Counted from the first letter of the stretch, positions 48,801 to 61,463 are shown. The stretch is 64,000 nt of DNA from Cerioporus squamosus (GCA_022592435.1 JABYQS010000029.1:1-64000), one strand, 5' to 3'. Notes: a model not told the origin generated them from the sequence alone. Numbers and translations: made by a program.

Positions 48801-50559
48801 CTCATGCCGATACATATGCGGTTGAGCGTATCAGCGTCGTGGGTGCCATCACCGATAAGCCCCGGCGGCATAAGCTTGAGAGCTCACTCCAGAGTGCGCA
48901 CTGACACGGTCCATGGAAAACGCGAGGATGGAAATACCTCGGTGTCCAAGTGTGCAGCTGGTGCGCATGCGAAGGCCAGGCTCCAACTTGCAGCGCAGGA
49001 GCTTGTTGTGTGAGTGCCTCTCCGAACATCCCCTACATAGTAGCGGAAGCTGTTCGGTTACGGCGCCGCGTGTCTTGTCTTCTCCGAGGACGCATCACAG
49101 CGGACAGAAGACGGAGACGGAAGATGCGCTCGGACTCGGAGCATTCGCTTTCCGCCGGGTGAGCGCTCCTCCTGCCGTCTCCAGTGTCCGCGTCATGCTG
49201 GCGCAGGAGGAAGTTCCAACGTGCATGACCGTACCAGTGTGCGATGGGTGCTATCGTCCGATCCATGTCAGAGCTTGCTGATGCAGAGGAAAGCTCAGAT
49301 GTTTGAGATTGGAGAATGGACAGTCGGACGAGAGGATTTACGAGAACGTCCGTCGTCGGAGGACGGAACCACTTCGCGTCTCCGCAACGCGCGGACCACG
49401 AGCTCGTTGCCGTCAACCGGGACAGCGCAGAGCACCCCAATCCGGTCTTCACTCGCCTGCGGACATTCCACTAGCTTCTCTTCAGCGCAGGAGGTCCATC
49501 GGAGGCAGACCAAGCGTGTTTGCAAAAGGCTAAGCCCACGGCAGCGATAAGTTCGCGTCGCGCCTCCAGACTAGTCACTCACGATTCGAACAGAGCTGCG
49601 ACGCCAAAGGGAGCCTGGAGGGCTTCTGAAGTGCCAGAAGACGCGAGAGCACGCCTCGACTGCGCGAGTGTGCCCACCGTGCAGCGATCGTCCTCGCAGA
49701 AAGAGGCAAGACCGAGGGCGCCTGCGAGCGTTCCGTGTGATGGGGCTCCCACGAGGCGCGCGAGGGTGCCCGTCTGTCCTTGGGAACCTCGCGCGCGGGC
49801 CAATCGCGTCGCGCATCCGGCGAGAATGTGTGCTGGTGCCTTGGAGAGACTAGGAAGCTCGGTGGTAGAACTGGGAAGAAGCGAGGAGTCTCGCGGTCGC
49901 GCTCGGAGTACTGACGCATAGGCGAGCCGCGGCGTTGGGCTTGATGACGAGTACATAGGACTGGGACTACGTATATTGCGCGAGAAAACAACTGCACAGG
50001 GAGCGAGAGAAACCTTGGGTGTTTCGATCGCAATTGAACCGGCCGCTGGAAACAGAGAATCGCGCGGGGGCTGGCGATCAAACGTCCGGGGTGTACTTGC
50101 AGAGCGCTGCGCTCCCCAGGGAGTAATCACAGCAACGGAGAATCGTCGCTCTCCGGACGCTCGCCTGCAGCACACTCCACAGAAGCTGCTAGAAAGAAGA
50201 ATCAGCAAGAAAGTGAGCAAGCGAGACAAAACCCACCTGAACGCTCGAGACCCACCGGGAGGGATACGACACAGGAAGTCTGAAGCGTATGCCGTACACC
50301 CACTCAACGCGGCACAGACGATCCTTGCGATTCGGAGAGTGGGCACAGGGCCAGAGGAATCACTGGTACCCTTGTCAGCTGCAGGACGCCCTAGGTTCTC
50401 GCGAGCTGTCTGATCATGTCTCGCGATTCGCGAACCTTGCATGCGCGGGACCACGATGCGCGAGTTCTTGCGTCCCAGGCCGCACAAAGTGCGACTGCTT
50501 CCGACTTCGTCTGTGCAAGCGGGCACAAGAACGCCCGAGAGAGGGAGATAGGCCAGTGT

Positions 50560-50930
50560 CGGACGCGCAGGCGTAGAAGAGCTGCACGATGGTGAGATCT
50601 TGAGACCGCAGCTGCGAGACGGACGTAAACCGTGCATTCCTCACGTCAACGCCATGCATAGATGGCAGTGAGATCGCGCTCGATACCACGCAGCGTTCAA
50701 TCACTTCCTGCAGACCGTCAAAGGACGAGTCAGTACGCAGAGACGTCAGAGCATGCAGGGTACGCACAGCAGCAGCCTCTTGATAGACGACATCTTCGGA
50801 GTCCGAGGGTACTCGCAACGATGACAGATCTCCCGAGTCGCCAATCGCAGCAAATATTCTGACGACAGACTCCGACGACACCGTGGATGCCCAGAGTGTC
50901 AGAGATTCAGAATCTGCAGGGCCGATGCCA
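50560..50930 (-). other. Possible coding exon, unrecognised
   Basis: Open minus-strand stretch with amphipathic, normal-composition sequence (VVRIFAAIGDSGDLSSL, AAVRTLHALTSLRTDSSFDG). No start, partner exon or family was identified. Confidence 0.2.
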
Positions 50931-52439
50931 CGGTGTGGCCGGGAAAAGGCACGAGGCGGAAAACCTTGATTGCTGATCACTGCCATCCAACTTCTCTCGT
51001 GCGCGAGCCGCCGGGAGACATGAAGTGGCCATGACAGGCGGACGGATGGCGGTTACCAACAGTCGCAATCTCATTGACTGTGGCATGCGACAGTGTCGGT
51101 GGGATGAAACCTCGCCTTCCGAAGTGATGGTCGAGCTTGAATGGCAAACGTGCTCAAAGACGGTCGACTCTCGTTCGCAGTAAAAGTGCTCGATCTCTGT
51201 ATGCCGAGGGTGAGCATTCACGGAGCAATACGAACAGAGGATAAACGGAACTGATGCTCACCAGATAAGAAGTCTGATATACCGACAGCGTACGCTGGAC
51301 AGAGCCTATGGCAGCTCAGCGCGACGCGGCGTTTGGTCGCCAGGGACGACAGCACCGAATCGCTCGCCAGGACTTAAGCAGCACCCGAAAAGACCCGACG
51401 CCTGCCAGGTGGCAACCAATCGAAGGCTGTCAAGGTTCAAGGGAGCAACAGGACCCGAAGCGCAATCGGGACTCGAAGGCGACGCGCATACGCAGATCGC
51501 TATCGAGATGCCGCCGATGTACGTCGCGCTCCCATGCCCAGGGCGTGCAGCCTTCGATTTCCAAGGGGCGTCTAGCCTCTTGCGCTGCCTGAGGCCTGAG
51601 GGGCGGGCGGGTCGAGGGTTGCCAGCTTCCCGTCCGCGATGCCGAGACGAGGATGGTAGAGAAACAACCAGGGTAGGCCGAGCCAAGCCATAGAGGCACT
51701 GTTGGAGACGCGGGTCGCTGGTGCGAGCAGCTTCAGTTGTCAGCTCTTGACGTAAGCTCTACGATCACTCTCGAAGGAATTCGAAGAGGTTGTGCACTTA
51801 CCCATCTACCAGTACTGCTTGCTCGCTGAGCGCACAGTGTCCCTCGCCGCATTGCCGTCTGTCGCGATCGCACACATGCCCGGCCGTCACGGTCTCAGTA
51901 TCGAGGGATCCTCCAAGTCGCGTGCGGTGGCTGAGACCGTCGCCCGGTCCGCACGCCGCCTCGCCAAAAGCACTGCGAGCACGTTCTTCCAAGCCCAAGG
52001 ATCCCAGTCTGGGTCCCAAATGGGGAGGCGTCCTCCAAAACCTGGCGAGCACCACGGCCACGGACTCGTACGCGGCAGAACCTCCGCCACGGCCATGGAT
52101 CGCCAAGCCCACCCGAGCTTCCCGTCAAGCACCGCAGACGGGGAAGACGCGTACGCGTGCACCCTATGCACACGCCATTCATAGGTGAACGCAGACGCAT
52201 GGAACGCCATGCATACACAGACTCGGACGCAGGGCACGCGCAGCGCCTTGAAGTCCGTCCTCGGCCATATGCGGACGAAGCAGCCGGCGCACAGTTCCTC
52301 TCCACCGAGGTGGGCAGGTGTATGCAGTCGACGTCCGGTCCGACATACTTGTGGGTCCATCTCACGAGCGTGAGTCAACGTCAAGCAGCTGACAGCTCCC
52401 GTCGCCCGCTCCGGCACTACAAGCTATGTAGTACACATC

Positions 52440-52640
52440 CGGACCAGCGCGAGTAGTACCTAGTGCGGCCTGCTGCATGCTGTTTCGGGCATCAAGCGCT
52501 GCGGCTGTCTGGTGCGAAGCCTCTTTCACTTGAATATACTTGGTAAGTTCCGGGTGTTCTGGGAAGTGCTGCTTCAAGATGTCGGGCGACAGTTGCGTAG
52601 CTCCGGACGGACCAAAGCTGATCGGGACGTCGGCATGCAC
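52440..52640 (-). other. Possible coding exon, unrecognised
   Basis: Minus-strand stretch reading ILKQHFPEHPELTKYIQVKE and then a helical run to a donor-like GTACTA. Composition is unlike the Arg/Ser/Pro-rich chance frames around it. No family recognised. Confidence 0.22.
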
Positions 52641-55202
52641 GCATACCCATGGGCGTGCGAGCGGGACGAGTGTTGATGTCGAAGTAGGTCCGGAGGAACA
52701 GTCAAGCTGTTACTCCCGTCAGGATATCCTCTTCGAGCACCATGACGGACTCAGCCAGTGCGGAGATCGACCTGGACGATGAAGTGAACGCCGGTGTGAA
52801 GCATGCGCATGCTATTTATACCAGCTCGAGAGCCTGAGTACGTGTGTTGCGAATCCCAAACTCCCAGTTTGGTTGGGCGTACACGGGTTCCCCGGCAGGG
52901 CGCACGGGGATCGGGAGCGCTTCCTGCAGCCAAGGCCGTTAAGAGCGAGCAAACACCACAGCCAAGCATACGAAATATACCTACAAAGTGAATCCTCCAC
53001 CATATTCGTTCCCTGCCTTCGAGTGCCTGAACCCGACTATCCGAGCCAAGCAGACAACTGTGCACGTTCAGGTATGCTGCAGTGCTTGTCCTGGCCCGAT
53101 GCGCCGCCAAAGAACGCGCTCCGAGGCACCACGGGCGCGTACTTGCTCAGTGCCAGAAGTCGCAGCGGGGCGCTGTATGCGTCCTGATGCTCAGAAGTCC
53201 AGCCTGAGCCTGAACGCATCCTTGTCAGCGGTAGTACCGCCGGCCAACACCGAGGGTCTTCATGAAGCTTGGCGATCGGCACTGCGCATCGACGTCATGA
53301 ACCGCGCTAAGCCACGCAGAACAAGGGAGCGATGAGCGACGAGCTTCGGGGAGAAGGCAGCACAGAACTCGGGGGAGACGACGGGAACTCGGTCCGCACC
53401 GGAGCACGATGGAGGATCCTGGTCTGTCCTCTCAGCCATTTGGAGCTGCGCTGGCTCGAGATTGTTGGGAGATGTGGGTGTGCTTCGCAGATACGCGGTG
53501 TATTGACAGCAGTAAGCTGTGGGGCACCTGACGGGGGGTCTGTTGCGGTAGCGTGAGCATCGTGAGGGACGCGCGTGCATGAAAGCAGGTGACCCCAAGG
53601 CTAGAAGACATACCGTGACCATCATCACTTTCACAGCGTTCAGACGCCCCCGCTTCTTCCGGGAAGCAGCAGCTCAGTTCGGGCACTCGGCCGCGGGAGA
53701 GATCGTGGAACTGTGGAGCTCGAGACTAGGAACATGGCCCGAGTGCCGACCTCGGCAAGGTGGCCAGGGTGAGCTTCACAACGCCGTCGATGCGGACAAC
53801 TGACCATGGCATGGGAACGAACCTTGCAATAGCGTTGCGTTGCGGCGACGTAGCGCACGACCCCGATCGAGGGTGCAGTCGTATCCCGCCCTGGCGGCGG
53901 AGCGCGGGGTCGCGGCCGCTGAGCCTAAGCATGAAGCATGGATAAGAGGCATCGGAGCGCGGACGAGCTCGCAAATTTGACACTTGGCACATACCGTCAT
54001 GACATGTTCCACGCTCGAAGCAATGTCGCAGCTGGACCGGTCTTGCGGCGGACGTTCGTTGCATCCAGGCATGAGCTTGAAGTCGCCGGTCAGCACGCGA
54101 CCGCGTCGGAGTCGGCGTCTTAGCCAGTGAGAGCACCTGACGGTCGTACTTACGCGAGAACGTCGAGTCTATGAACAGACCGACCGCCAGAGAAGGCTCG
54201 ACTTGCTTGAAGGAGACGGAGGATGAGAACAACGTCCACTGCGGCATCGTCGGAGGCTTCGGAACCTCGGGACGCGTGCCGGACGCCGGAGCGCCCGCTG
54301 CTCGCCGCAGTTTCAGCCACAACGCCTCTCCTCCGTCGTCGGCATGGCGAACGGCCACAACGCCAGCACGAACACCTCACGACGCGGAAGACAACACGTC
54401 ATGAAGGGGGCGTAAGTAAAGCAAGACTCATCCGTCCAGCCAAAAAGCGCCTGCAGACGAGGTACGCATGTCCGCACGCCACGGCTCACGGTGCGAGCCC
54501 ATCACATCGAGCAGCACCTGACTGCCACACAGTAGAACTTACGACGGTATGAACGCGCGGCCGTCTGCGAATTCGTGTACTCGACAGCGGCGTTAGACGT
54601 TCATGCTTGCCGCACTGTGGGTACCGGGAGCGCGGGCAGGTCGGCCGGTCCTGGTACTGTATGGCGTTGGGTGCGTCGCCGTGTCCCCCTTGGCGGCCAC
54701 ACGACCCGCGCGTGGGGCGGGGCGACGTTTGGATCCGGGTGGGTCCGAGTTGACGGTTGAGGGACCCGTGGCAGCAACTCAAAGTAGAGTAGACGGAGGA
54801 CTGCCGGCCGGTGCACCATTGACAAGGCTCCGCGCTCGCGTGGCTTTTCCAATCTCGTCCGTGCATGCAAGTTGCACATCCTCGGATCGAGCTTCGAGCT
54901 TCACGCTGCAGGTCCGGGGGAGTCGAGTCTGCGAAGAAACGATGGCATACAGTGACCAGTCTCAAGCCACCCCAGATCCGAGAGCGCTCGAGGCTGCTAC
55001 CACCGAACGCTGAATGTCGAACTGCAGCCCCCGAGTCCAGGTCCAGACTCCAGAGGGCCGAGGCACCATACGCGTGCGATGCATGAGAGTATCGAAGGTT
55101 GATAGTGACGGCGAAGGCGGTACCGGTATGTACACGACCAGTGGGAGCTGAGGCTGTAGCTTACGTGCGTCGCGTCAGTTGATCGGCACTTCCCATATCA
55201 CA

Positions 55203-55217
55203 GAGAGAGAGACAGAC
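55203..55217 (+). repeat. GA/CAGA simple repeat
   Basis: GAGAGAGAGACAGACAGAC tract, noncoding. Confidence 0.6.
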
Positions 55218-55277
55218 AGACCTGCGTGCGCATAGAAGTCACTTGAATCCGAGCTCTGACAGCAGGAAACTCAGATA

Positions 55278-55297
55278 GCTCGAGCTCGAGCTCGAGG
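55278..55297. repeat. Self-complementary GAGCTC array
   Basis: Three tandem AGCTCG units (AGCTCGAGCTCGAGCTCGAG) form a perfect palindrome able to extrude a cruciform. Confidence 0.7.
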
Positions 55298-55844
55298 GCA
55301 GGGCACGACATACCTCACCTCAGCGGGCAAGCGCATTGGCAACTCCAAACTCCAGAACCTGATGGAAAGGGCCGGACAACACGCATCCACGCGTCCACGG
55401 CCCACGGGCTACTTAGCGGACACGAGGATACAGTACAGTATGCAACCATTGCAACGCACCTCTCACCCTGATCGCGATACTTATCACGGCCGTCATCCAG
55501 ATCCAGCGGATCGCCCCTGGTGTACAGTAACCGATTCCCAGCTGTACTTACTGGAACGTTCACGGACCATCGAAGCGCGAGCCCCCTTCAGAATCAGATT
55601 TATATACTCCAGTCTCTTCGCACTCGCTCGGACTTGAAGCTTGAACCTCGCAAGACTGCTCAATGTCGCAACGGGGACGGCCGGGAGCTTGAGCCTGAAG
55701 CGTGCGCAGTCGAGTCGTGAGGGGCGCGCAGGTGGAACGCGGGGATGGGGATGCAGGATGTACAGTACTGGGGTGCGTGCTTGCCCTAGAAGTAATAAGT
55801 ATATCGGACACTGGGTGCTGAGCACGATAGCAAGTGCCAAGCCG

Positions 55845-55928
55845 CGTCCTTCTCCTCCGTCCGGCCTTCCCGAAGCCGCCGAGTCCCTCTCCGCCTGCCA
55901 ACGTCCTTCTCCTCCGTCCGGCCTTCCC
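55845..55928 (+). repeat. 27-bp direct repeat, period 57 bp
   Basis: Identical 27-bp copies at 55845-55871 and 55902-55928 (both begin CGTCCTTCTCCTCCGTCC), separated by 30 bp. Pyrimidine-rich on the plus strand. Confidence 0.9.
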
Positions 55929-56449
55929 ACCTTCCCCGCGAGGATGCCGTGAGTGCCTGCTGGAGAGATAGCGACGGTGATAATACTTAAGTGGGAGAGA
56001 GCGACCAGCGTGGCTTGCATCTTGATCAATGAAATGCGGGGAAACGCGGGGCACGAGCACGAGCGCGAGCGCAGCCACGGCGTGCATCGCGCATCGCGCA
56101 TGGGCAGTGTTGCGACGATGTCGACACTTACCGTCGCACCTCGCACGATCTCGTGCGATAGCCCGGGCGTCCCACACTCCAGGGCAAGTCTGAGGCAGAG
56201 GCGCAGTCGGTGCGCCGGAGGGTGAAACAGCACAAGCACGCACTGCCCACCAGTACTGGCAGGCCCCACGTCGTCCGAGTCGCACTAGTTGGCAGTTGGC
56301 CAGTGCATGCTGGTCGGTCCGATGCGGAGTCCCATCCCATCCCATCCCGGCCATGAGTCCTGTCTTGACACTTGACTTCTTGACCGTTGACGGCGGTCGC
56401 GAGCTCCGGACGGGCGATGCAGCAGCAGCCTGAGATAGACACGGATGCC

Positions 56450-56514
56450 GGATGGACGGATGGACGGATGGACGGAGAGACTCCCAGCAGAGATAGAGAT
56501 AGAGATAGAGATAG
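56450..56514 (+). repeat. GGAC/GGAT and AGATAG microsatellites
   Basis: A GGATGGAC-type array (56450-56477) is followed by four AGATAG units (56491-56514). Confidence 0.85.
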
Positions 56515-56991
56515 CCAGAGAACCGCGACAAGAAACAGAGACAGAAACAGAAACACGTCGGAGGAAGCAGACGCCCTGCGCTAGCTAGACACCGGACCCC
56601 CAGGGGTGAGATCTTGAGGACGCGAGATGCGAGACTCGATCGCACCAGCGAGCCATACGCCATACTCGGAGCAGCACTAGTACTGGCGATGGCACAGGCG
56701 CAGACGCGAGCCCCGGGACGCACGGAACGCACGGAGGGTCGACTCGCAGTCCTCAGTCTCGTCGCGCGAGACCCGGACGGGCAGGATGAGAGGCGGACGC
56801 CATGGCGAGCCCGGACCTCAAGCGTGCGTCGACGGGTACGATAGTGCTGCTGGACAGCAGCCTCAGCGCTCTAGCTTCGCGTGTCCGCGTTCGTGTCCGT
56901 GGTCGGTCACGCGCCCGGGGTGCACGATGACCATCGGTGGGAGAGAGCGCACGCGCGGGCTTTCCCCTTATTATGCTTGCAAGAATCGAGC

Positions 56992-57013
56992 TGTGTGTGT
57001 GTGTGTGTGTGTG
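56992..57013 (+). repeat. (TG)11 dinucleotide microsatellite
   Basis: Uninterrupted TG run of 22 nt in noncoding sequence. Confidence 0.95.
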
Positions 57014-58556
57014 GGCGAGAGGACGTGGGCATGGGCATGGGCGTGACGGCATCGGTAGGAGCTTGACTGTGTGCATGAACGGCAGAGCCGGCACGGACCT
57101 CGTCCGCCTTCGGTCGCGACTCGCAGGCTGGACTGGAGTGCATCTGGACCTGAGAGGAGGAAGCAGGAAGCAGGAGCGGGCGTGCTGAAGTACGGCGTTA
57201 CCGCGGGCCGCCGAGGGTCGGGAACGTGTCGAGCTGCTGGCCATGCAACTGAGTTCATGATCACAGAGCGAGGAGGGGTAGTCGGGGAAGCTGAAGAGCG
57301 CGATGGCCCAACGAGAGCCTCTGCAGGCCGCAAACGCAAAGGGCGTCCACGTTATGTGGTGTGCAGCGCCGGGGAAGCTGGAGGGAGCCGGGAGAGTGCG
57401 GTAAGCTTTAGAAAGTAAACTTGCAAGCGAGGGCGTCGTGGGCCATTATGATGGGGAAACGGGAGATGCCACGGTACCTGCACACCTTGGATGCGAAAGA
57501 AGAAGAGACGAGCGGGAACACGCGGAAAGAGAGCATGGATTGAACTGGGATCGCAAAGGAGGTGTGGAATGGGAGAAAAGAACATGATGATGAAGAGCGT
57601 GGCCCTGGCTGGGAACGAAGGAGACGCGTAGTCCATCGTCGGGGGAATGCCATCGATGGACGGCGGATGGCGTCAACGGGTGGACAACGCCTCGCGCCTC
57701 GAGGCGGGGATGACGGAGTTAGAAGGTGGCGTGAAGAGGTCGGACTTGCCTGCAGTGTTCGCAATTCGCATTCCGCGCAGGCCACTAGCATTGGGAGGCC
57801 GGACAGGTGACAAGACATGCGATTGTGATGGGTGGCACCGGGCAAAGGGGGCGTTGGAATGGACCGGGCGCGGGGTGGCACGGACAAACTAACCATGCAC
57901 GGGCGACTGGCCAGGGCGATGCGTGCGTGCGTTCGGGGCGGCGGAGGGCCGGAGACGAGGAGGGCGGGCGATGCGCTGGGTGAGGAAGCAGCGCGTCGGG
58001 GGCGAGGGCGGGAGCGAGGGCGGTCTGAGGGCGGCGGGGGCATGGAAGCGGGTAATATGGGTGGGAGGGGCAGGAGAACAGGAGGGGGCGTTGATTGGCG
58101 AGGGCAGGGCGGTCGAGGGTGCTCGGACGAGGGGCCGGAGGAGCAGACGAGCGCGATCTGCCTAGCGCGGCCGTGCGCTGGTGACGGCGTACGCAGAGAG
58201 TTTGCTGGCTGGGAGAAGAGAAGACAAGCGGAGAGTTCTTGCGGCTGCTTTGCCCAAACGGCGATCTCACCTCCCGATGTCGTCCGCACAAAAGAGGCAG
58301 CTGTGGCCCGGGCGTCTGCGCGTGGGAACCGGAGAGGCAGGGATCCGAAAAAGGAGAAAGGGAGGAGGAGACAAAGGAGACGCCCGCCGCTGCTCTTTTC
58401 TGTGTGGTCTCGCTCGCCGCTCGCTCTCGTTGCCCTTTTCTCTGCGAGTGATATAGATACGCCCGTCATGGCCCTCCGCTGCTAACACCAAGCCCGTCCA
58501 TCGTCCAAGCTCTCTCCCGCACCCGACACTCCTCTCCTGCCTGCACAACGCTCACG

Positions 58557-59756
58557 ATGCCGCCCTCGTACTCCCCCTGCCCCCGCCCCTGCCTCAAGCG
58601 GTCCTCCAACCCCCACCCGACCAACCCCCCGCAAGACGAGCCCTCCACGCTCCTCGCAATCGACCCTTCCATCCTCTCGCCCCTCGTCCGCTTCCCCCCT
58701 CATACCGCCCTCGCCCACACCCTCGGCAACGCCCTCCCGTACGACAGGTCCCCCATCGTCGTCCTCCCAAACCGCTGCGCTCTCCCTGCCCGTGGCTGCC
58801 CCGGCCGCACATACGAGCCCGACGAGCCGTCGTCTTCCACCCACACCCGGAGAAGCAAGCGGACGAGCCTCAGTCCTGTCCGAGGCAAGCATATCCACCC
58901 CCGCGCCGTCGACGGGCACGATCCCCGCACCGACGACGACCCCACCCCGCGTCAGAGCCCCCGTGTCGACTACCACCCTCCCCTCCCGCCTCTCATCCCC
59001 GACCTCTCCTCCGAGTCCTCAGAGGAGAGCGATGGCGTCGCCAGCCCGCCCCCGGAGCTCTACCACAGTGCGTACCTCCCTGCCACCCCCGCCGCCTTAT
59101 CTCGCTTACTCACCGCAGTGGCCCGCCCGTCCACAGCTCCGACCGCCCACGGCAAAATGTCTCTCGAGCAGTCCCTCATGAACCTCTCTCTCGCGGGCAC
59201 CAACGCGCCCTCCACCTCCGCCCTCTCCTTCCTCCCGCACCCGCCCTCGCCCCGCGTGCGCCCCCACCACTCCCCCAACGCCACGCCCTCCCACTCGCCC
59301 TCCAACTCGACCTGCTACGTCCCCTCCGTCCTCTCGTCAAGTAGCAGCAGCGGCGGCAGCAGCAGTGGCTTGTCAAATCCGAACGGTGGCGGCCACCACT
59401 ACCGGCCGAGCTCCTCCCCCGTGCGTTCCCGCTCTCCCGCCCCGTCCTCCTCCCCCACGCACACGCACACGCACCGCCGCAAGACGCGTCCCGCGCCCAT
59501 ACCCATACCCAGCTACCCGTCGTCGAGCCCCGCGATGCCCATGTCGCCCTCCGCGGCCGCCGGCGCCCCGGCAAGTCCGGAGCGCGAGCGCAGGAGCAGG
59601 CACCGCGACGAGTCCCATCGCACTGGCAGCCGGGATCACCGCGACCGCGAGAAGAGCCGCGAGCGCAGGGAGCGCGAGCGTGCGGAGCGGCTGGCGCGGT
59701 ATAAGCCCCTCGCGGGCTTTGGCGTCGACGATGCTGGCTGTCTCGGGGGGTTCTAG
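58557..59756 (+). CDS. Conserved Pro/Ser-rich Agaricomycete-type protein
   Basis: Single open frame of 399 aa starting MPPSYSPCPRPCLKRSSNP. The N-terminal half holds the part I recognise as recurring in basidiomycete proteins of unknown function: PLVRFPPHTALAHT, then YDRSPIVVLPNRCALPARGC followed by PGRTY. Next comes an acidic patch (DLSSESSEESDG), then MSLEQSLMNLSLAG. The C-terminal half is low-complexity Ser/Pro/His, and the last 60 residues are rich in Arg/Glu/Asp (RERERAERLARYKPLAGFG). No membrane segment or signal peptide, so probably cytosolic or nuclear and largely disordered. The codons strongly prefer C or G at third positions. A CT-rich leader precedes the ATG. Short introns cannot be excluded in the low-complexity half. 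Confidence 0.85.
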   Translation: MPPSYSPCPRPCLKRSSNPHPTNPPQDEPSTLLAIDPSILSPLVRFPPHTALAHTLGNALPYDRSPIVVLPNRCALPARGCPGRTYEPDEPSSSTHTRRSKRTSLSPVRGKHIHPRAVDGHDPRTDDDPTPRQSPRVDYHPPLPPLIPDLSSESSEESDGVASPPPELYHSAYLPATPAALSRLLTAVARPSTAPTAHGKMSLEQSLMNLSLAGTNAPSTSALSFLPHPPSPRVRPHHSPNATPSHSPSNSTCYVPSVLSSSSSSGGSSSGLSNPNGGGHHYRPSSSPVRSRSPAPSSSPTHTHTHRRKTRPAPIPIPSYPSSSPAMPMSPSAAAGAPASPERERRSRHRDESHRTGSRDHRDREKSRERRERERAERLARYKPLAGFGVDDAGCLGGF

Positions 59757-60362
59757 CCCGAGGCGAGTGGTTCCTTCCGTTTCGTGGCGGGTGGTGGTGG
59801 TTGGTGTGCAGCTACGTACGTGGGTAGCTCGTGCAGAGAGACGGAGTCCTAGCAGGGAGCCAGGAGAAGAGCCAAACCAAACCGAACCGCGGAATCGCCA
59901 TGCAGCAGCGCGCCACGCCATGCCTGTTCGTAGTCTTCGCGTTGTACCACAACCCGTATTCCACATATCCCATAGCACATATCACGCATCACGTATCATC
60001 ACGAGCCTGCGTTCTTTGGCGCATTATTCACTAGCATCTTCTCTTTTGTTATTATTTCATGTCGATGTCGATGTCGGTTTTTGACCCTCCGTCCGTTCCG
60101 CGCATCCAGTACTAGTGCGAGCAGCGAGCCGTGCGTCGAATCCACACCATGTTTACTGACCATATTTGAGCTCTCACTTGGAGCTCGCGTGTCCGAACCG
60201 GTACCCATGACGAACCCCCGCTACGTTACGCCTCTGTGTCCCCTCGTCCCCGTGTCCATAGCGCTTAGCCATCTCGAGTCTGTGTCTGCCTGAGGTCTCC
60301 ATACTTATCCGCCTCGCGCTCTCACCTCTCACCTCGCACCTCTCACCTCGCATCGTCCGACC

Positions 60363-60440
60363 CGAGTCTCAGTCCCCAGTCCCAGTCCCCAGTCCCAGTC
60401 TCAGTCCCCAGTCCCAGTCCCAGTCCTCACTCTCAGTCTC
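60363..60440 (+). repeat. CAGTCC-type minisatellite
   Basis: Tandem AGTCCCAGTCCCC / AGTCTCAGTCCCC units, imperfect, about 78 nt. Confidence 0.9.
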
Positions 60441-61449
60441 GATACGGTTCTTCACCTCCCTACCTCCCTCCGTCGACTCTCCGCGACCGCGGTGACTGCC
60501 ATCCTCCCTTCGGACATCCTCCATTCCTCCGTACCTGTTTGGCTTGGCTTGACACACACCCTCTCCCTCCCTCCCTCCTGACGCGCGTGCCCGTGCCCGT
60601 GCCCGTTCTCGTTCTGGTTGCCGATGTTGTTTGTGAGCTCTGCCCACCTGCGGGGACACGACGCTCCGAGTCCAATGCAATATACTTATCTCTTTTCGTT
60701 CTTGTCTTCGCTCGACCCGTCAGCGCAAACCGACGCGAGGCGCGAGTGGTTTACATAGATCACATAAGACAGCCGTCGATCGATTGGCCGTGGTCCGCAC
60801 ATACTACAGTACGCTGTACCGCCGGGGCGGCGAGACGGACGAGGCGGAATCGATGGCGGTACTTACTTACTTACGCGCTGCTCGCTGTTCCGTGCATGCC
60901 CGTCGACTCCTGAGTCCTCCGACCACACGGCGCACGGCGCACGGCGCACGCGCGAGGGCAACCGCCTCGCCCGCCTCGTGCATCATCATGATCATGGTGT
61001 GTTGCTGTACTCTACCGTGTATGGGCGCCGCGAGGCGTTTTGTCTCGACTCTTCAAGCTAGTTTCGAGTCCTGCCATGAGCTTACATATCAATAAGTAGA
61101 GAAGTGAGCAAGCTTAAGTACTCGCGATCGCACGTTCACAGTACAAGTGAGCGCTCGTCCTGCGGCGCAGTGCGCATGCCGCATGCAGAGCTCGAGTCCT
61201 CTCGTGCGCACGTCGGCGCGAATCGCGAGGATCCTGCTGAGTAGTAGGTGCGATCCCTGTCCATTGAGTAGTAGTAGTACTGCCACTCAGCACTGGCGGA
61301 GAAACTTAGGTTCAGGTTCGCGCGTGCGCACTGCAGCCGTCTCCCTGTACGTTCCCCCGCCCCAGCTGCCCTGGAGCTTCGAGAATAAGTAAGTACTAAG
61401 TACAGTGCTTGCAGTGTGCACCATCGCGGGCGGGAGGATTGTCGGGGCT

Positions 61450-61463
61450 CGCGCGCGCGCGCG
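61450..61463. repeat. Alternating CG run
   Basis: CGCGCGCGCGCG followed by TACGTG, a purine-pyrimidine alternation with Z-DNA-forming potential. Confidence 0.7.

Larger units (their letters stand above)
45816..55844. other. 10-kb region without a confident gene
   Basis: GC-rich, with many long open frames on both strands, as expected by chance at this base composition. A few minus-strand pieces look protein-like. They are 52640-52440 (ILKQHFPEHPELTKYIQVKE, ending at a GTACTA donor-like site), 50930-50560 (helical, VVRIFAAIGDSGDLSSL) and 48172-47861 (GQVIEVCVSTADPTLRFRLP). They could be exons of one or more unrecognised or decayed genes. I found no transposase, reverse-transcriptase or integrase motif, and no terminal repeats. 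Confidence 0.4.
55929..58556. other. Upstream and repeat-rich region, no gene accepted
   Basis: Two long minus-strand open frames (56732-55560 and 58469-57408) overlap plus-strand open frames and consist of low-complexity Arg/Ser/Pro sequence, so I treat them as chance. The stretch carries several microsatellites and probably the promoter of the gene at 58557; GATATAGATA at about 58448-58458 is a weak TATA candidate, followed by a CT-rich leader. Confidence 0.45.

Noticed and set aside
49579..50637. Minus-strand open frame of 352 codons
   Set aside because: Ser/Arg-rich with no domain; another minus frame overlaps it with more protein-like sequence. Neither is convincing as a whole gene.
55560..56732. 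Long minus-strand open frame of 390 codons
   Set aside because: Low-complexity Arg/Ser/Pro composition, microsatellites translated as protein, overlapped by other open frames; chance in GC-rich DNA.
57408..58469. Long minus-strand open frame of 353 codons opposite a 217-codon plus frame
   Set aside because: Both are low-complexity and lie in the presumed promoter and leader of the gene at 58557; no domain or splice support.
55500..60450. Tandem repeats considered as a CRISPR-like or telomeric array
   Set aside because: The repeats are simple microsatellites or one duplicated 27-mer; there is no regular repeat-spacer pattern, and CRISPR arrays are not expected in a fungal nuclear genome.
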